Shown: positions 17,380 through 26,585, counted from the first letter of the stretch. The stretch is 64,000 nt of DNA from Sphingomonas alpina (GCF_014490665.1 NZ_CP061038.1:3534001-3598000); one strand, 5' to 3'. Notes: generated by a model from the sequence alone, not told the origin. Translations and numbers: made by a program.

Positions 17380-19311
17380 CTAGAAGTCGACCGCAAGCCG
17401 CGCGATCAGCTGGCGCGACTGGATATAGGTGAAGGCGTTGTTGCCGTTGACGTCCCAGCCATCGCTGTTGAACAGGTTCGTCGCGCGCAGCCGCGCCAGT
17501 GCTGCCCGCCCGCCAAGCCGGAAGCGATAGCGCACACCAAGGTCGATCGTGGTGTAAGGCCGCACCTTCACCAGATTGGCGGCGTCGCCCAGGCTCGGCC
17601 CGCGATGCTCGACGCCCAGGTCGATCGAGAAGGCGTCGAAGCGGACCGGCCGCCAGTCCAGGCTGCCGATCAACGTGTGCGTCGCCGTGCCGATCGGCCG
17701 CTTGCCGATCACGCCGCTGGCGACCTCCACCCCCGATACGCGCGCATCGAGCAGCACCCCGCCGCCGACGATGGTCAGGCCGCGGACCGGCGACCCGTTC
17801 AGCGACAGCTCGACCCCGCGATGCGTGATGGTGCCGAGGTCGCGGAACAGATTGGCGCTGTCGAGGCCGTAATAGGGCTTGGCGATATCGAACCCGCCCG
17901 CAATCAATGTCATTGGGCCTAGCCGCAGGCGCACCCCGGCGTCGATCTGGCGGGTGCGGATCGCCGGCGGCGCTTCGTCGCGGTTCGACGCCGTCTCCGG
18001 CGCGACATCGCTTTCCTCCAGCCCGCGGGTATAGCCGCCATAGAGCGCGATCACGGGAGTGATATCGACGGTTGCAGCCAGATTGAACAGCCAGGGGGTA
18101 TCGCGTGAGACCGGCAGCGGCCCGCCCGGTGCAGTCACTGCCTTGCGATAATCGCTGCGCTGCAGCCCGAGACTGACCTGACCCAGCCCGGTGATGCGGC
18201 CGAGATAGCCTACTCCCACTGTCCATTGCCGCACCCGGTCGTCGCTGCTGCGGCCGAAGTCGAATGTCGGGCGCGGCACATAGAGCGGCGTGTCGAATGG
18301 CGCCGCGCCAATCGACACCGAGTCCGACCCGCCATAGCGGCGCTGCTGCGCACGGGCGCGCACCGTCAGCATCAGCTCATGCTGCGCCGTCTTGCTCCCG
18401 AACCCGCGCGACACGCCAATCTCGCCGCTGGTCGAGGCATTGGCGCGCGGTGGCGCGCCCACCACGCGCCGCGCCGCCAGCGTGCCGGGCGGCGCCGCAT
18501 CGAGCAGCACGCTGTGCGATTCCAGGATCCGCGTGACCGATCGGAATGCCCCCGCGCGGACATTGAAATCGCCGATCCGGCCTTGCCCGATCGCGCCGTA
18601 ATTGAAGCGTTCGGTCTCGACATCGGCCCAGTGCTGCCCGACGAACTGGCGACGGCGCATCCGCGGCGGCGGCGTGACGCCATTGCCGATGATGATCGGG
18701 AAGATGTCCTCATCGACGATCCGCACCCGGCTCCAGAACGGCTTGATCGTGATCGACGGCGCCGGCCGCCATACCCCGATCAGCGCAGTGCTGAGGATAT
18801 CGGCATTGTTGCCCGAGGCATATTCATTATGCGCCTGACTCACCCCGATGCCCAGGCCGAGCGTTTCGCCGGCCAGCGGCACCTGCGCATCGACTTCGAT
18901 CAGCGCGCCGCCGAAACTGTGCACCTGAGTCACCGCGCTCACCGCCAGCCGCGCACCGGGCGTGCGCAGTCGGTAATCGACGATCCCCGAGGGCGAGGGA
19001 AAGGGATAGCCGATCGCCGACGGCCCGATGCGGATCCGGTTGCCCTCGACCAGCCGCGGGCTGAGATCACCCTGCCGGTCGATATACAGCCCCTCGAGCC
19101 GCACATTACCGGCATCGATCGGTGAAAAGCCGCGCACGTCGGTCGGACCGTAAATGCCCAGTTCCTCCCCGCCATCATTGGAGCCGAACGCATCCTCGGC
19201 ATCGGTGACGGCATTGTCCTGCACGCGCTGCGCCAGCGCCGGCGCGGGGGTGAGCCCGGCGATCGCGAGCATCAGCGGGATCGGGGCGAGACAGGAAGAA
19301 TGCAGGGCCAT
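17380..19311 (-). CDS. TonB-dependent receptor
   Basis: Outer-membrane receptor of 643 residues. A signal peptide ends at ALAQ; a short plug domain follows (GIYGPTDVRGFSPIDAGNVRLEGLYID) and then a beta-barrel of about 500 residues ending with the typical TonB C-terminus (RLRATNLFNSDGW ... LARLAVDF, terminal Phe). The plug lacks an obvious long N-terminal signalling extension. It is smaller than most receptors (700-900), consistent with siderophore or small-ligand types. Divergent from a LysR regulator with a shared inverted repeat, which suggests ligand-controlled expression, not Fur control. Confidence 0.85.
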   Translation of the reverse strand: MALHSSCLAPIPLMLAIAGLTPAPALAQRVQDNAVTDAEDAFGSNDGGEELGIYGPTDVRGFSPIDAGNVRLEGLYIDRQGDLSPRLVEGNRIRIGPSAIGYPFPSPSGIVDYRLRTPGARLAVSAVTQVHSFGGALIEVDAQVPLAGETLGLGIGVSQAHNEYASGNNADILSTALIGVWRPAPSITIKPFWSRVRIVDEDIFPIIIGNGVTPPPRMRRRQFVGQHWADVETERFNYGAIGQGRIGDFNVRAGAFRSVTRILESHSVLLDAAPPGTLAARRVVGAPPRANASTSGEIGVSRGFGSKTAQHELMLTVRARAQQRRYGGSDSVSIGAAPFDTPLYVPRPTFDFGRSSDDRVRQWTVGVGYLGRITGLGQVSLGLQRSDYRKAVTAPGGPLPVSRDTPWLFNLAATVDITPVIALYGGYTRGLEESDVAPETASNRDEAPPAIRTRQIDAGVRLRLGPMTLIAGGFDIAKPYYGLDSANLFRDLGTITHRGVELSLNGSPVRGLTIVGGGVLLDARVSGVEVASGVIGKRPIGTATHTLIGSLDWRPVRFDAFSIDLGVEHRGPSLGDAANLVKVRPYTTIDLGVRYRFRLGGRAALARLRATNLFNSDGWDVNGNNAFTYIQSRQLIARLAVDF

Positions 19312-19342
19312 GCCGTCAGACTAGGCAGTGCGAGGCGTTGAC

Positions 19343-19376
19343 ATAGCGCACCGATCGATGATGAGATGTGCGCTAT
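19343..19376. promoter_or_regulatory. Putative LysR-type binding site
   Basis: ATAGCGCA and TGCGCTAT are perfect 8-bp arms 18 bases apart, located between the divergent TonB receptor and LysR genes. The right arm runs over the GTG start option at 19368, favouring ATG 19377 as the true LysR start. Confidence 0.5.
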
Positions 19377-20255
19377 ATGCACAGCGATGCCGCCCTGCCG
19401 CCGCTCGACGGTCTGACTGCGCTGCTCGCCGCCGCCGATGCCGGGTCGTTCAGCGGTGCGGCGGAGGCGCTCGGCATCACCCATGGCTCGGTCAGCCGGC
19501 GGATCGCCGGGCTCGAGGCGTGGCTCGGCACTGCATTGTTCGAGCGGCACGGCCGCGGAGTGACGCTGACCCCGGCCGGCCAGCGCTTCGCTGCCGAGGC
19601 CCGCGCCAGCCTCGGTGCGCTGTCGCGAAGCGCGCAGCAATGGCGGCCATGGCGGGGACGCCAGACCTTGCGGTTGAGCGCGGTCCCATCCTTTGCGCGG
19701 CTCTGGCTGATCCCGCGCCTGGCCGAGATCGAGTGCGGCGACATCCATATCGACCTGCTGACCGATCATCGTCCCAATGATCTCGGCGCGCGCGAAGCGG
19801 ATGTGGCGATCCGCTATGGTCGCGGAAACTGGCAAGGACTGACCGCCCGGTTGCTGCTCAGCGAGCGGCTCGTCCCGGCCGCGTCTCCGGCGCTGGCCGC
19901 GAAACTGGGACCGGCGTGGCGCGCACCCGATCTGTTGCGGCATCCATTGCTGCACGATTCCGACACCGCGCAGTGGCGGTCATGGTTCGGCACCGCCGGG
20001 CTGAGCTATCACCCGCGCTGGCAGGACCGCCGCTTCGAGGATTACGACACGCTGCTGATCGCCGCTGCCGCCGGGCTCGGCGTCGCACTGCTCCGCTTGC
20101 CGATCGCTCAGCCATCACTCGACAGTGGCGCGCTGGTGCTGCTGCCGGGCAGCGAGGCGCTGGACAATCCGGCGCACCATTATCTCTGTACCGCCGAAAC
20201 CGATCAACGCGCGGCGGTCGCGATCGTCGCCGAACGGATCATGGCGCTGCGCTGA
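19377..20255 (+). CDS. LysR-family regulator (GcvA type)
   Basis: Transcription factor with N-terminal winged helix (LDGLTALLAAADAGSFSGAAEALGITHGSVSRRIAGLEAWLG) and GcvA-like effector domain (EADVAIRYGRG, HPLLHDSD, YDTLLIAAAAGLGVAL). ATG 19377 is chosen over GTG 19368 because an inverted repeat covers the latter. Divergent from the TonB receptor; convergent with the EamA transporter three bases after its stop. Confidence 0.9.
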   Translation: MHSDAALPPLDGLTALLAAADAGSFSGAAEALGITHGSVSRRIAGLEAWLGTALFERHGRGVTLTPAGQRFAAEARASLGALSRSAQQWRPWRGRQTLRLSAVPSFARLWLIPRLAEIECGDIHIDLLTDHRPNDLGAREADVAIRYGRGNWQGLTARLLLSERLVPAASPALAAKLGPAWRAPDLLRHPLLHDSDTAQWRSWFGTAGLSYHPRWQDRRFEDYDTLLIAAAAGLGVALLRLPIAQPSLDSGALVLLPGSEALDNPAHHYLCTAETDQRAAVAIVAERIMALR

Positions 20256-20258
20256 CCA

Positions 20259-21119
20259 TCAGGCGAAGCGCTTCGCCCCCGCCACGCATAATACCACGAC
20301 GACGGTCGATGCGATCATCGTCCAGGCGACCGGCTCGTGCAGCAGCAGCGCGGCCAGCACCAGCCCGAAAAAGGGCTGCAGCAGCTGCAACTGGCCGACC
20401 CCGGCAATCCCGCCCAGCGCCAGTCCGCGATACCAGAAGACGAAACCGATCAGCATCGAGAAGATCGAGACATAGGCGAGACCGATCCATGCCGGCACGC
20501 CGACCCCGGCCCAGTTCGCCGGTACGCTGAGCAGCGCAATCAGCATCATCGGCGGCAACGCGAGCAGCAGCGCCCAGCTGATCACCTGCCACCCGCCAAG
20601 CCGGCGCGAGAGCGTCGCGCCTTCGGCATAACCAAGGCCGCACAGCAGGATCGCCGCGATCATCAGCAGGTCGCCAGCCACCTCTCCGCCGTCACTGCGA
20701 TACAACGCGAAACCCGCGACGGTCGCTGCGCCGATGGTCGAGAAGAGCCAGAATGCCGGCTGTGGCCGTTCGCCCCCGCGCAGCACGCCGAAGATCGCGG
20801 TGGCGAGCGGCAACAGCCCGACAAACACGATCGAATGCGCAGCCGTGATATGGCGCAGCGCAAGCCCGGTGAGCAGCGGGAAACCGAGCACGACACCGAT
20901 CGCGACAATCGCCAGCGGCACCAGGTCGCTCCGGGCCGGCCGCGACTGATGCAGCAGGCGGAGAAACAGCGCGCCAAGCAGTGCCGCGATCACCGCGCGC
21001 GCGGAGGTCAGGAACAAGGGCGAAAGGTCGGCTACAGCGACACGCGTCGCGGGCAGCGACCCGCTGAAGATAAGCACGCCCAGAAATCCACTGCCCCAAC
21101 CCGCTGTCGTCCGTTCCAT
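20259..21119 (-). CDS. EamA/DMT-superfamily transporter
   Basis: Inner-membrane exporter with ten predicted helices in two five-helix EamA repeats (first half to about residue 135, second half from about 145 with WTMIASTVVVVLCVAG at the end). Family members export amino acids or metabolites. It starts at ATG 21119 after GAGGA and diverges from the MocR regulator at 21235; a 20-bp palindrome lies between, so the pair is probably regulator and target, perhaps an amino acid or amine exporter. Confidence 0.88.
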   Translation of the reverse strand: MERTTAGWGSGFLGVLIFSGSLPATRVAVADLSPLFLTSARAVIAALLGALFLRLLHQSRPARSDLVPLAIVAIGVVLGFPLLTGLALRHITAAHSIVFVGLLPLATAIFGVLRGGERPQPAFWLFSTIGAATVAGFALYRSDGGEVAGDLLMIAAILLCGLGYAEGATLSRRLGGWQVISWALLLALPPMMLIALLSVPANWAGVGVPAWIGLAYVSIFSMLIGFVFWYRGLALGGIAGVGQLQLLQPFFGLVLAALLLHEPVAWTMIASTVVVVLCVAGAKRFA

Positions 21120-21180
21120 GAGTCCTCGCTTTCGCGACCCGGCTAGGCGCGCGCAGGCGATATCGACAGGGACACTATGG

Positions 21181-21200
21181 TACAGTTCGATAAAACTGTA
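21181..21200. promoter_or_regulatory. Putative MocR operator
   Basis: TACAGTT and AACTGTA form perfect arms around CGATAA. The site lies in the divergent control region between the EamA exporter and the MocR regulator. Confidence 0.5.
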
Positions 21201-21234
21201 TGGGCGCATTGACCGATACAATGTGGAGTCCGGC

Positions 21235-22632
21235 ATGACAGAAGCAGCCACGACGCGCACCGAAGCGCTGATGGCGGCGATCACCGCGCGGATCGCCAAT
21301 CGCGCACTTGGCGCAGGCGAGCGGCTGCCCTCGGTGCGCGGCTTTGCCGAGACGATGCACGTCTCCCCGTCGACCGTGGTCGAGGCCTATGACCGGCTCG
21401 CCGCGCAGGGGCTGATCCATGCGCGGCGCGGCGCCGGCTTCTATGTCTCGGGTAACAAGGCCCCGCCCATGGCGCTGGCCGATATGGGCGTGCGACGCGA
21501 TCCGGCGGTGGATCCCTTCTGGGTGTCGCGCCAGTCGCTCGATGCCGATCCATCAGCGCTGATGCCGGGATGCGGCTGGTTGCCGGCGGACTGGATGCCG
21601 CAGGCCGCGCTGCGCCGCGCCTTGCGTGCACTCGCCCGGACCGACAGCGCGTTGCTGTCGCATTATGGCAGTACCCGCGGGTCGACGACGTTGCGCCGGC
21701 TGTTGCTGGCGCGTTTTGCCGAGGAGGGGCTTGAGGCCGCGCCGGACCAGCTGATGCTGACCGGATCGGGCACTCAGGCGATCGACCTGATCTGCCGCTT
21801 CCTGTTGCGGCCCGGCGACACGGTGCTGGTCGACGACCCGTGCTATTTCAACTTCCAGGCCTTGCTCCGCGCACATCAGGTGCGGCTGATCGGTGTGCCC
21901 TTCACCCCCAATGGCCCGGACCTTGCCGCATTCGAAGCCGCGCTCACCGCGGAGCGACCGCGGCTCTACATTACCAATTCCGCGCTGCATAACCCGACCG
22001 GCGCCAGCCTTTCGCCACAGACTGCGCACCGCCTGCTCGGCCTCGCCGCCGCACACGGCGTGACGATCATCGAGGACGATATCTTCGCCGATTTCGAGCC
22101 ATCGCCGGCGCCGAGGCTTGCCATTCTCGACGGGCTCGACCGCGTGATCCGCATCGGCAGCTTCTCCAAGACGCTCTCGGCCTCGGTACGCTGCGGCTAT
22201 ATTGCCGGCCGCACCGACTGGATCGAGGGGCTGGTCGATCTGCAGGTCGCCACCAGCTTTGGCGGCCCCAGCCCGGTCGCGACCGAGGTGATCGCTTCGA
22301 TCCTCGCCGGCGGCAGCTATCGCAAGCATGTCGAGGAACTGCGCCGGCGGCTGAGCCATGCGCGCCAGGCCGTTGCCGACCGGCTCGCCCCGCTCGGCAT
22401 CATACCGTGGATCATGCCGCGCGGCGGCTTCTATCTCTGGTGCCGCCTGCCCGAGGGACAGGATTCAGCCGATATCGCGCGCTATTGCCTGGACCGCGGC
22501 GTGGTGATCGCGCCGGGCAATGTGTTCAGCGTCGCGCAAACGGCCGGAGACTTCATCCGTTTCAACGTCGCCCAGTCGGACGATGACCGGGTGATGGCCG
22601 TTCTGCGCGACGCGTTGTCCGCGCCTCGTTAG
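21235..22632 (+). CDS. MocR-family GntR/aminotransferase regulator
   Basis: A fusion of an N-terminal GntR winged helix (about residues 10-75, LPSVRGFAETMHVSPSTVVEAYDRLAAQGLI) and a type I aminotransferase fold binding pyridoxal phosphate. The PLP Lys is in GSFSKTLSASVRCGY, and the phosphate-binding and substrate regions read TNSALHNPTGASLS and IIEDDIF. ATG 21235 has GGAG seven bases upstream. MocR proteins sense PLP with an amino compound; the divergent EamA exporter is its probable target. No pdxST genes are near, so it is not assigned to PdxR. Confidence 0.92.
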   Translation: MTEAATTRTEALMAAITARIANRALGAGERLPSVRGFAETMHVSPSTVVEAYDRLAAQGLIHARRGAGFYVSGNKAPPMALADMGVRRDPAVDPFWVSRQSLDADPSALMPGCGWLPADWMPQAALRRALRALARTDSALLSHYGSTRGSTTLRRLLLARFAEEGLEAAPDQLMLTGSGTQAIDLICRFLLRPGDTVLVDDPCYFNFQALLRAHQVRLIGVPFTPNGPDLAAFEAALTAERPRLYITNSALHNPTGASLSPQTAHRLLGLAAAHGVTIIEDDIFADFEPSPAPRLAILDGLDRVIRIGSFSKTLSASVRCGYIAGRTDWIEGLVDLQVATSFGGPSPVATEVIASILAGGSYRKHVEELRRRLSHARQAVADRLAPLGIIPWIMPRGGFYLWCRLPEGQDSADIARYCLDRGVVIAPGNVFSVAQTAGDFIRFNVAQSDDDRVMAVLRDALSAPR

Positions 22633-22680
22633 CTCACCACCAGAACCGCTGGACACGCCTTTGACAAGATGGACGACGCC

Positions 22681-23373
22681 CTAATCAAGCGCCTGTGCAA
22701 CGGCGGCGCGGGCATGCAGCGTCGTGGTGTCGAACAGCGGCACGGCGCTGTCCTCCGGCCGGACCAGCAGCATGATCTCGGTGCAGCCCAGGACGATCGC
22801 CTCGGCTCCGCGCGCGACCAGCCGCGCGATCACCCCGCGATATGCCTCGCGCGACGCCGGAGTGACCATACCGGCGATCAGTTCGTCGTAGATGATGCGG
22901 TGTACGGTCGCGCGGTCATCCGTGTCGGGCACCAGCACCTCGAGCCCGTGCCGCTCGGCAAGCCGCCCGGTGTAGAAATCCTGCTCCATAGTGAAGGCGG
23001 TGCCGAGCAGGCCGATGCGGTGAAAACCAGCCTGTTTGATCTGCTCTGCCGCGGGGTCGACAATATGCAGCAGCGGCACCGACACTGCCGCCTGCACATC
23101 GTCCGCCATCAGATGCATGGTGTTGGTGCAGATCAGCAGCAGCTCCGCTCCCGCACCTTCGAGCCGGCGCGCGGCATCGATCATCAATTCAGTCAGCGCC
23201 GGCCAGTCGCCCTGATGTTGCAGCCGCTCGATTTCGGCGAAATCGAACGACCATAGCAGGCACCGCGCCGATGCGGTCGGGCCCAGTCGGCCGCGCACCC
23301 CCTGGTTGAGCAGGCGATAATATTCGGCCGAGCTTTCCCAGCTCATGCCGCCGATCAGGCCGATCATCTTCAT
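22681..23373 (-). CDS. Aspartate/glutamate racemase family protein
   Basis: PLP-independent amino acid racemase, YgeA-like, 230 residues. The two catalytic cysteine regions are CTNTMHLMADDV and LGCTEIMLLV; the N-terminus MKMIGLIGGMSWESSAEYYR is the family signature. The start codon sits in a stem-loop (23371-23401), so translation may be sensitive to RNA structure; ATG at 23367 gives a better ribosome-site distance. It follows the SDR gene in the same direction. Confidence 0.9.
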   Translation of the reverse strand: MKMIGLIGGMSWESSAEYYRLLNQGVRGRLGPTASARCLLWSFDFAEIERLQHQGDWPALTELMIDAARRLEGAGAELLLICTNTMHLMADDVQAAVSVPLLHIVDPAAEQIKQAGFHRIGLLGTAFTMEQDFYTGRLAERHGLEVLVPDTDDRATVHRIIYDELIAGMVTPASREAYRGVIARLVARGAEAIVLGCTEIMLLVRPEDSAVPLFDTTTLHARAAVAQALD

Positions 23374-23401
23374 GCCCCAAGGCGTAAAGCCTCGGGGCAT
23401 G
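23371..23401 (-). promoter_or_regulatory. Hairpin over racemase start
   Basis: Thirteen-base arms (CATGCCCCAAGGC and its near complement, one mismatch) surround GTAAA. The hairpin contains the start codon of the racemase and the GGGG that would act as its ribosome site, and no T-run follows, so it may be an attenuating structure after the SDR gene. Confidence 0.5.
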
Positions 23402-23408
23402 ATTGCAA

Positions 23409-24182
23409 TCAGAGAACCATGCCGCCCGATACCTCGATGCGCTGACCGGTGACCCAGCGATTGTCATCGGAAAGCAAGGACGCGATCATCGGTCCGATAT
23501 CATCGGGTTCGCCGACCCGGCCGAGTGCCGTGATGTCGGCGACCATCTTGTTGACCGCCGGATTGTCGCGCACCATGCCGCCGCTGAAATCGGTGGCGAT
23601 CGCGCCCGGTGCGACGGTATTGACGGTGATCCCGCGCGGTCCGAGTTCCTTGGCGAGGTAGCGGGTGAATACCTCGAGCGCCCCCTTCAGCGAGGCATAG
23701 GGAATGCTGTTGGGGGTGGTGAAGCGAGTCAGGCCGGTCGAGATGTTCACGATCCGCCCGCCATCATGGATCAGCGGCAACAGCTTCTGCGTCAGCAGGA
23801 ACACGCCCTTGAAATTGACGTTGAAGACATGGTCGAGCTCGGCCTCGGTCGTCTCGGCGAAGCTGTTATGGTGTGCGATCCCGGCATTGTTGACGAGATA
23901 GTCGAAACGGTCCGCGCCGAAGTCAGCCAGGACCGGCCGGAGTGCGGCGATGAAAGCATCGAAGCTGCCGGCATTGCCGGTGTCGAGTTGCAGCGCTACG
24001 GCGCGCCCGCCCGCCTCCCCGGCCGCAGCGACGACATTGTCCGCTTCCTCGCGATTGGCGTGATAGGTGAAGATCACCCGGATACCGCGTTGTGCAATGT
24101 TGAGCACGGTATTACGGCCCAGCCCGCGGCTGCCGCCAGTAACGATGGCGATGCGTGATGGATTGGTCGGGATGTCGGTCAT
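23409..24182 (-). CDS. SDR family oxidoreductase
   Basis: Classical SDR of 257 residues: TGGSRGLG cofactor loop, NNAG, Ser and YASLK of the active site, and a C-terminal DRWVTGQRIEVSGGMVL typical of FabG-like members. It is probably NADPH-dependent because of the SR in the cofactor loop. The substrate is unknown. The racemase gene follows nine bases after the stop. Confidence 0.9.
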   Translation of the reverse strand: MTDIPTNPSRIAIVTGGSRGLGRNTVLNIAQRGIRVIFTYHANREEADNVVAAAGEAGGRAVALQLDTGNAGSFDAFIAALRPVLADFGADRFDYLVNNAGIAHHNSFAETTEAELDHVFNVNFKGVFLLTQKLLPLIHDGGRIVNISTGLTRFTTPNSIPYASLKGALEVFTRYLAKELGPRGITVNTVAPGAIATDFSGGMVRDNPAVNKMVADITALGRVGEPDDIGPMIASLLSDDNRWVTGQRIEVSGGMVL

Positions 24183-24298
24183 CTACTGTCTCCTGAGTGC
24201 TGAGCGGCGATATAGGCAGCAGGAGTTCGTGCGATAATTGGCTTGAATCAGCACAGCCTGTTCGGATATTCGTACAGTGCGGTTACAAGCTCAATAAC

Positions 24299-24322
24299 GG
24301 ACGCTTCGCCGGGGAAGCGTCC
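24299..24322 (-). terminator. Hairpin downstream of WYL regulator
   Basis: Perfect 9-bp arms GGACGCTTC and GAAGCGTCC with a six-base loop lie after the stop of the minus-strand WYL gene. There is no clear T-run, so termination strength is uncertain. The rest of the 24183-24399 gap holds nothing else recognised. Confidence 0.4.
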
Positions 24323-24399
24323 CTGGCTGGACAGGCGACCCGTTCTCACGAACGCGGATTGAAACCTCGTCGCGTCGCGAGCCACCGTCTGATGGCGCG

Positions 24400-25134
24400 C
24401 TAACCTGCCTCACCCCGCGCCGCCATCACCTCCTGATACCGTGCCTTCATGAGCTTCATCCAGCGCGCGCGCAACGCGGCCGGGCGCTCGCGATAGCGTT
24501 CCTCCAGAAACGCCGCCTCCTTCACCCGGTCGAGCCGGAAGGTGCGGAAATCCTCACGCAGTTCGCACCACGCCATCACCACCCGCACCGCGTCACGATA
24601 GCCGACCAGGAACGGCCAGATCGTGCGGGTCGAGCCGCGGCCCTGGTCGTCGGCATAAACCAACGCGAGCTTGTTGCCGCGCCGGCACCATAGCCGCAAC
24701 TGCCCGACATCGATGCTCTCGGCCGGCGCGGTACGCCAGCGCGGCGGCGTGCCGACGACCGGTTCCAGCAGCAGCGAGCGCAGCGCCTCCGGCACCGTCG
24801 CGGCGAGCTTGGCGATCAGATCGTCGGCCGCTTTCGACAGCGCGCGGTCGCCCTGCGTGCGCACCCATTGCGCACCAAGCACTGCCGCCTCCAGCTCGTC
24901 CGATGTCAGCATCAACGGCGGCATGTCGAACCCGCCATCAAGCACATAGCCAACCCCGGCCTCGCCGCGGATCGGCACGCGCTGTCCCATCAGTGTCGCG
25001 ATATCGCGATAGATGGTGCGTTTCGACGTCTCGAGCTCAAGCGCGATGGCGTCGGCGGTGATCGGGTGACGGGTTCGCCGCAACACCTGGATGATCTGGA
25101 AAAGTCGGTCTGCGCGTCTCATGAAAATCCGCAT
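24400..25134 (-). CDS. YafY-like HTH/WYL-domain regulator
   Basis: Transcription factor with an N-terminal HTH_11 winged helix (MRRADRLFQIIQVLRRTRHPITADAIALELETSKRTIYRDIATL) and a ligand-binding WYL region (CRRGNKLALVYADDQGRGSTRTIWPFLVGYRDAVRVVMAWCELREDFRTFRLDR). Start at 25134 (MRIFMRR) or 25122; the longer frame to 25182 seems unlikely. It is divergent from the GST gene at 25228, a common pairing in proteobacteria, so it probably represses that gene. Confidence 0.9.
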   Translation of the reverse strand: MRIFMRRADRLFQIIQVLRRTRHPITADAIALELETSKRTIYRDIATLMGQRVPIRGEAGVGYVLDGGFDMPPLMLTSDELEAAVLGAQWVRTQGDRALSKAADDLIAKLAATVPEALRSLLLEPVVGTPPRWRTAPAESIDVGQLRLWCRRGNKLALVYADDQGRGSTRTIWPFLVGYRDAVRVVMAWCELREDFRTFRLDRVKEAAFLEERYRERPAALRARWMKLMKARYQEVMAARGEAG

Positions 25135-25227
25135 AATGGCAGGATGCTGACAGCATGGTGGCAGCAGCCCTATACTAGTCAAGCTTCACCGCACCGGCAC
25201 CCCGCCGGCGCCATGGAGGATCCGATC

Positions 25228-25854
25228 ATGCTGACATTCTACCACGCCCCCCAGAGTCGCTCGGGCCGCACCATGTGGCTGCTCGAAGAACTGGGCGTGC
25301 CTTATGAGACGCGATATGTGCCGATTGTCTATGGCGGCGGCCCGGGTGACGGTGGCGTCGCATCGCGCGCCGCAGGCAATGCCCATCCCGACGGCAAGGT
25401 GCCGGCGATCATCGACAATGGCACCCTGGTAACCGAGGGTATCGCGATCGCGATCTATCTCACCGATCTCCATCCTGCAGCCGGGATCGGCGCACCGGCC
25501 GGCGTCGCCGATCGCGGTGCTTTCCTGACCTGGCTCGCCTGGAACGCCAGCGAGTTCGAGCCTTTGGTCGCGATGCTCAAATTCGTTCCCAACGCGCTGG
25601 AGAATCCACGCACGGCGGACTCGCTCGTCGCCGTGATGCAGCGGATCGACCAGGCGCTGGCCACCGGACCCTATCTGATGGGCGATCGCTTCACTGCGGT
25701 CGATGTGATGATCGGCGCGACGATCGGCTGGGGCCGCGAAGTGCTGCCGGAGAATGCCGTGCTCGATGCTTACCTCGCTCGCATCGCCGACCGTCCGGCG
25801 CATGCCGCAGCCTGCGCCAAAGATGCGCCGCAGGACGTAGCCGAGGCGGCATGA
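25228..25854 (+). CDS. Glutathione S-transferase family protein
   Basis: GST of 208 residues: N-terminal thioredoxin-like domain (MLTFYHAPQSRSGRTMWLLEELGVPYE, cis-Pro and GKVPAIID, then VTEGIAIAIYL) and an all-helical C-terminal domain (YLMGDRFTAVDVMIGATIGWG). The probable catalytic Ser is in the QSRSGR loop. ATG 25228 has GGAGG eight bases upstream. Divergent WYL regulator suggests stress or electrophile control. Confidence 0.9.
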   Translation: MLTFYHAPQSRSGRTMWLLEELGVPYETRYVPIVYGGGPGDGGVASRAAGNAHPDGKVPAIIDNGTLVTEGIAIAIYLTDLHPAAGIGAPAGVADRGAFLTWLAWNASEFEPLVAMLKFVPNALENPRTADSLVAVMQRIDQALATGPYLMGDRFTAVDVMIGATIGWGREVLPENAVLDAYLARIADRPAHAAACAKDAPQDVAEAA

Positions 25855-25982
25855 AGGTCATGGGGCGCCGTGATGGCGGCGCCCCCACTGGCCTTTGCCC
25901 GATCGCTTCACTCCGATGACGGTTGACCGTTCTCGCCCCGCCTCGCACTAGTCATGCGGTCACCAGACCCTAGCGAGGCCCC

Positions 25983-26585
25983 ATGTTCCTTTCCCTTGTC
26001 GCGCTTGCGGCCGCCACCACGGTTCAGCCCGGCTTCGATTCCGCGATGGCCGCGAAGCTCTGCCTGAAGGATGCGCGCGAAGGCGATCTGAACGAACAGC
26101 TGACCTGCATGGAGCGGCAGCTGGAGGGGCGGCGGCGATTTTTCCTGCTGGCCGCGCATCTCGGCGCCGCGGCCGAGCCGGTCAGCCAGAAGTGCCTGGC
26201 GAAATGGACCGAGGATCAGCTGGTCGACTGGCAGATGTCCGCGTCCTGCCTTGAGGAAGAGAGCGCCCCGCTGGCCGATGCTGCGCGCCTCCCCGGTACC
26301 TTCGATGCCATGGCCGCCGATCGGCTGTGCAAGGTGCAGGAGACCGAAACCACCCCCGGCATCCAGCGCCTGCCCAAGGCGCCAGGAGAATGCATGCAGG
26401 ATCAGGCGATCGGCTATCGCAGCTTCGCGCTGCTCAAAAAGGCTTATCAGGGCAAGGCGATGGAGGCCGCGCTATCGGTGTGCCGCGCGCGCTGGGAAAG
26501 CGACGGGATCCCGGACTGGGCGATGGTCGAATCCTGCGCGCAGGATCAGGTCCGCGCGGTCGAGCGGATGAGCGATTTCAAATAG
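25983..26585 (+). CDS. Secreted Cys-rich protein with internal duplication
   Basis: A 200-residue protein of unknown family. A signal peptide covers about 16 residues. The mature part consists of two related halves, each with the order FDxxMAA-x-LC, CM near the middle, [KV]C-x2-[KR]W and SC, so each half has four cysteines at matching places and could hold two disulfides. No enzyme motif is seen. Confidence 0.75.
   Translation: MFLSLVALAAATTVQPGFDSAMAAKLCLKDAREGDLNEQLTCMERQLEGRRRFFLLAAHLGAAAEPVSQKCLAKWTEDQLVDWQMSASCLEEESAPLADAARLPGTFDAMAADRLCKVQETETTPGIQRLPKAPGECMQDQAIGYRSFALLKKAYQGKAMEAALSVCRARWESDGIPDWAMVESCAQDQVRAVERMSDFK

Noticed and set aside
16637..18226. 529-codon minus-strand frame over the azoR-like gene and TonB receptor end
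   Set aside because: It runs across a REP palindrome and antisense to one gene and out of frame with another; no domain recognised.
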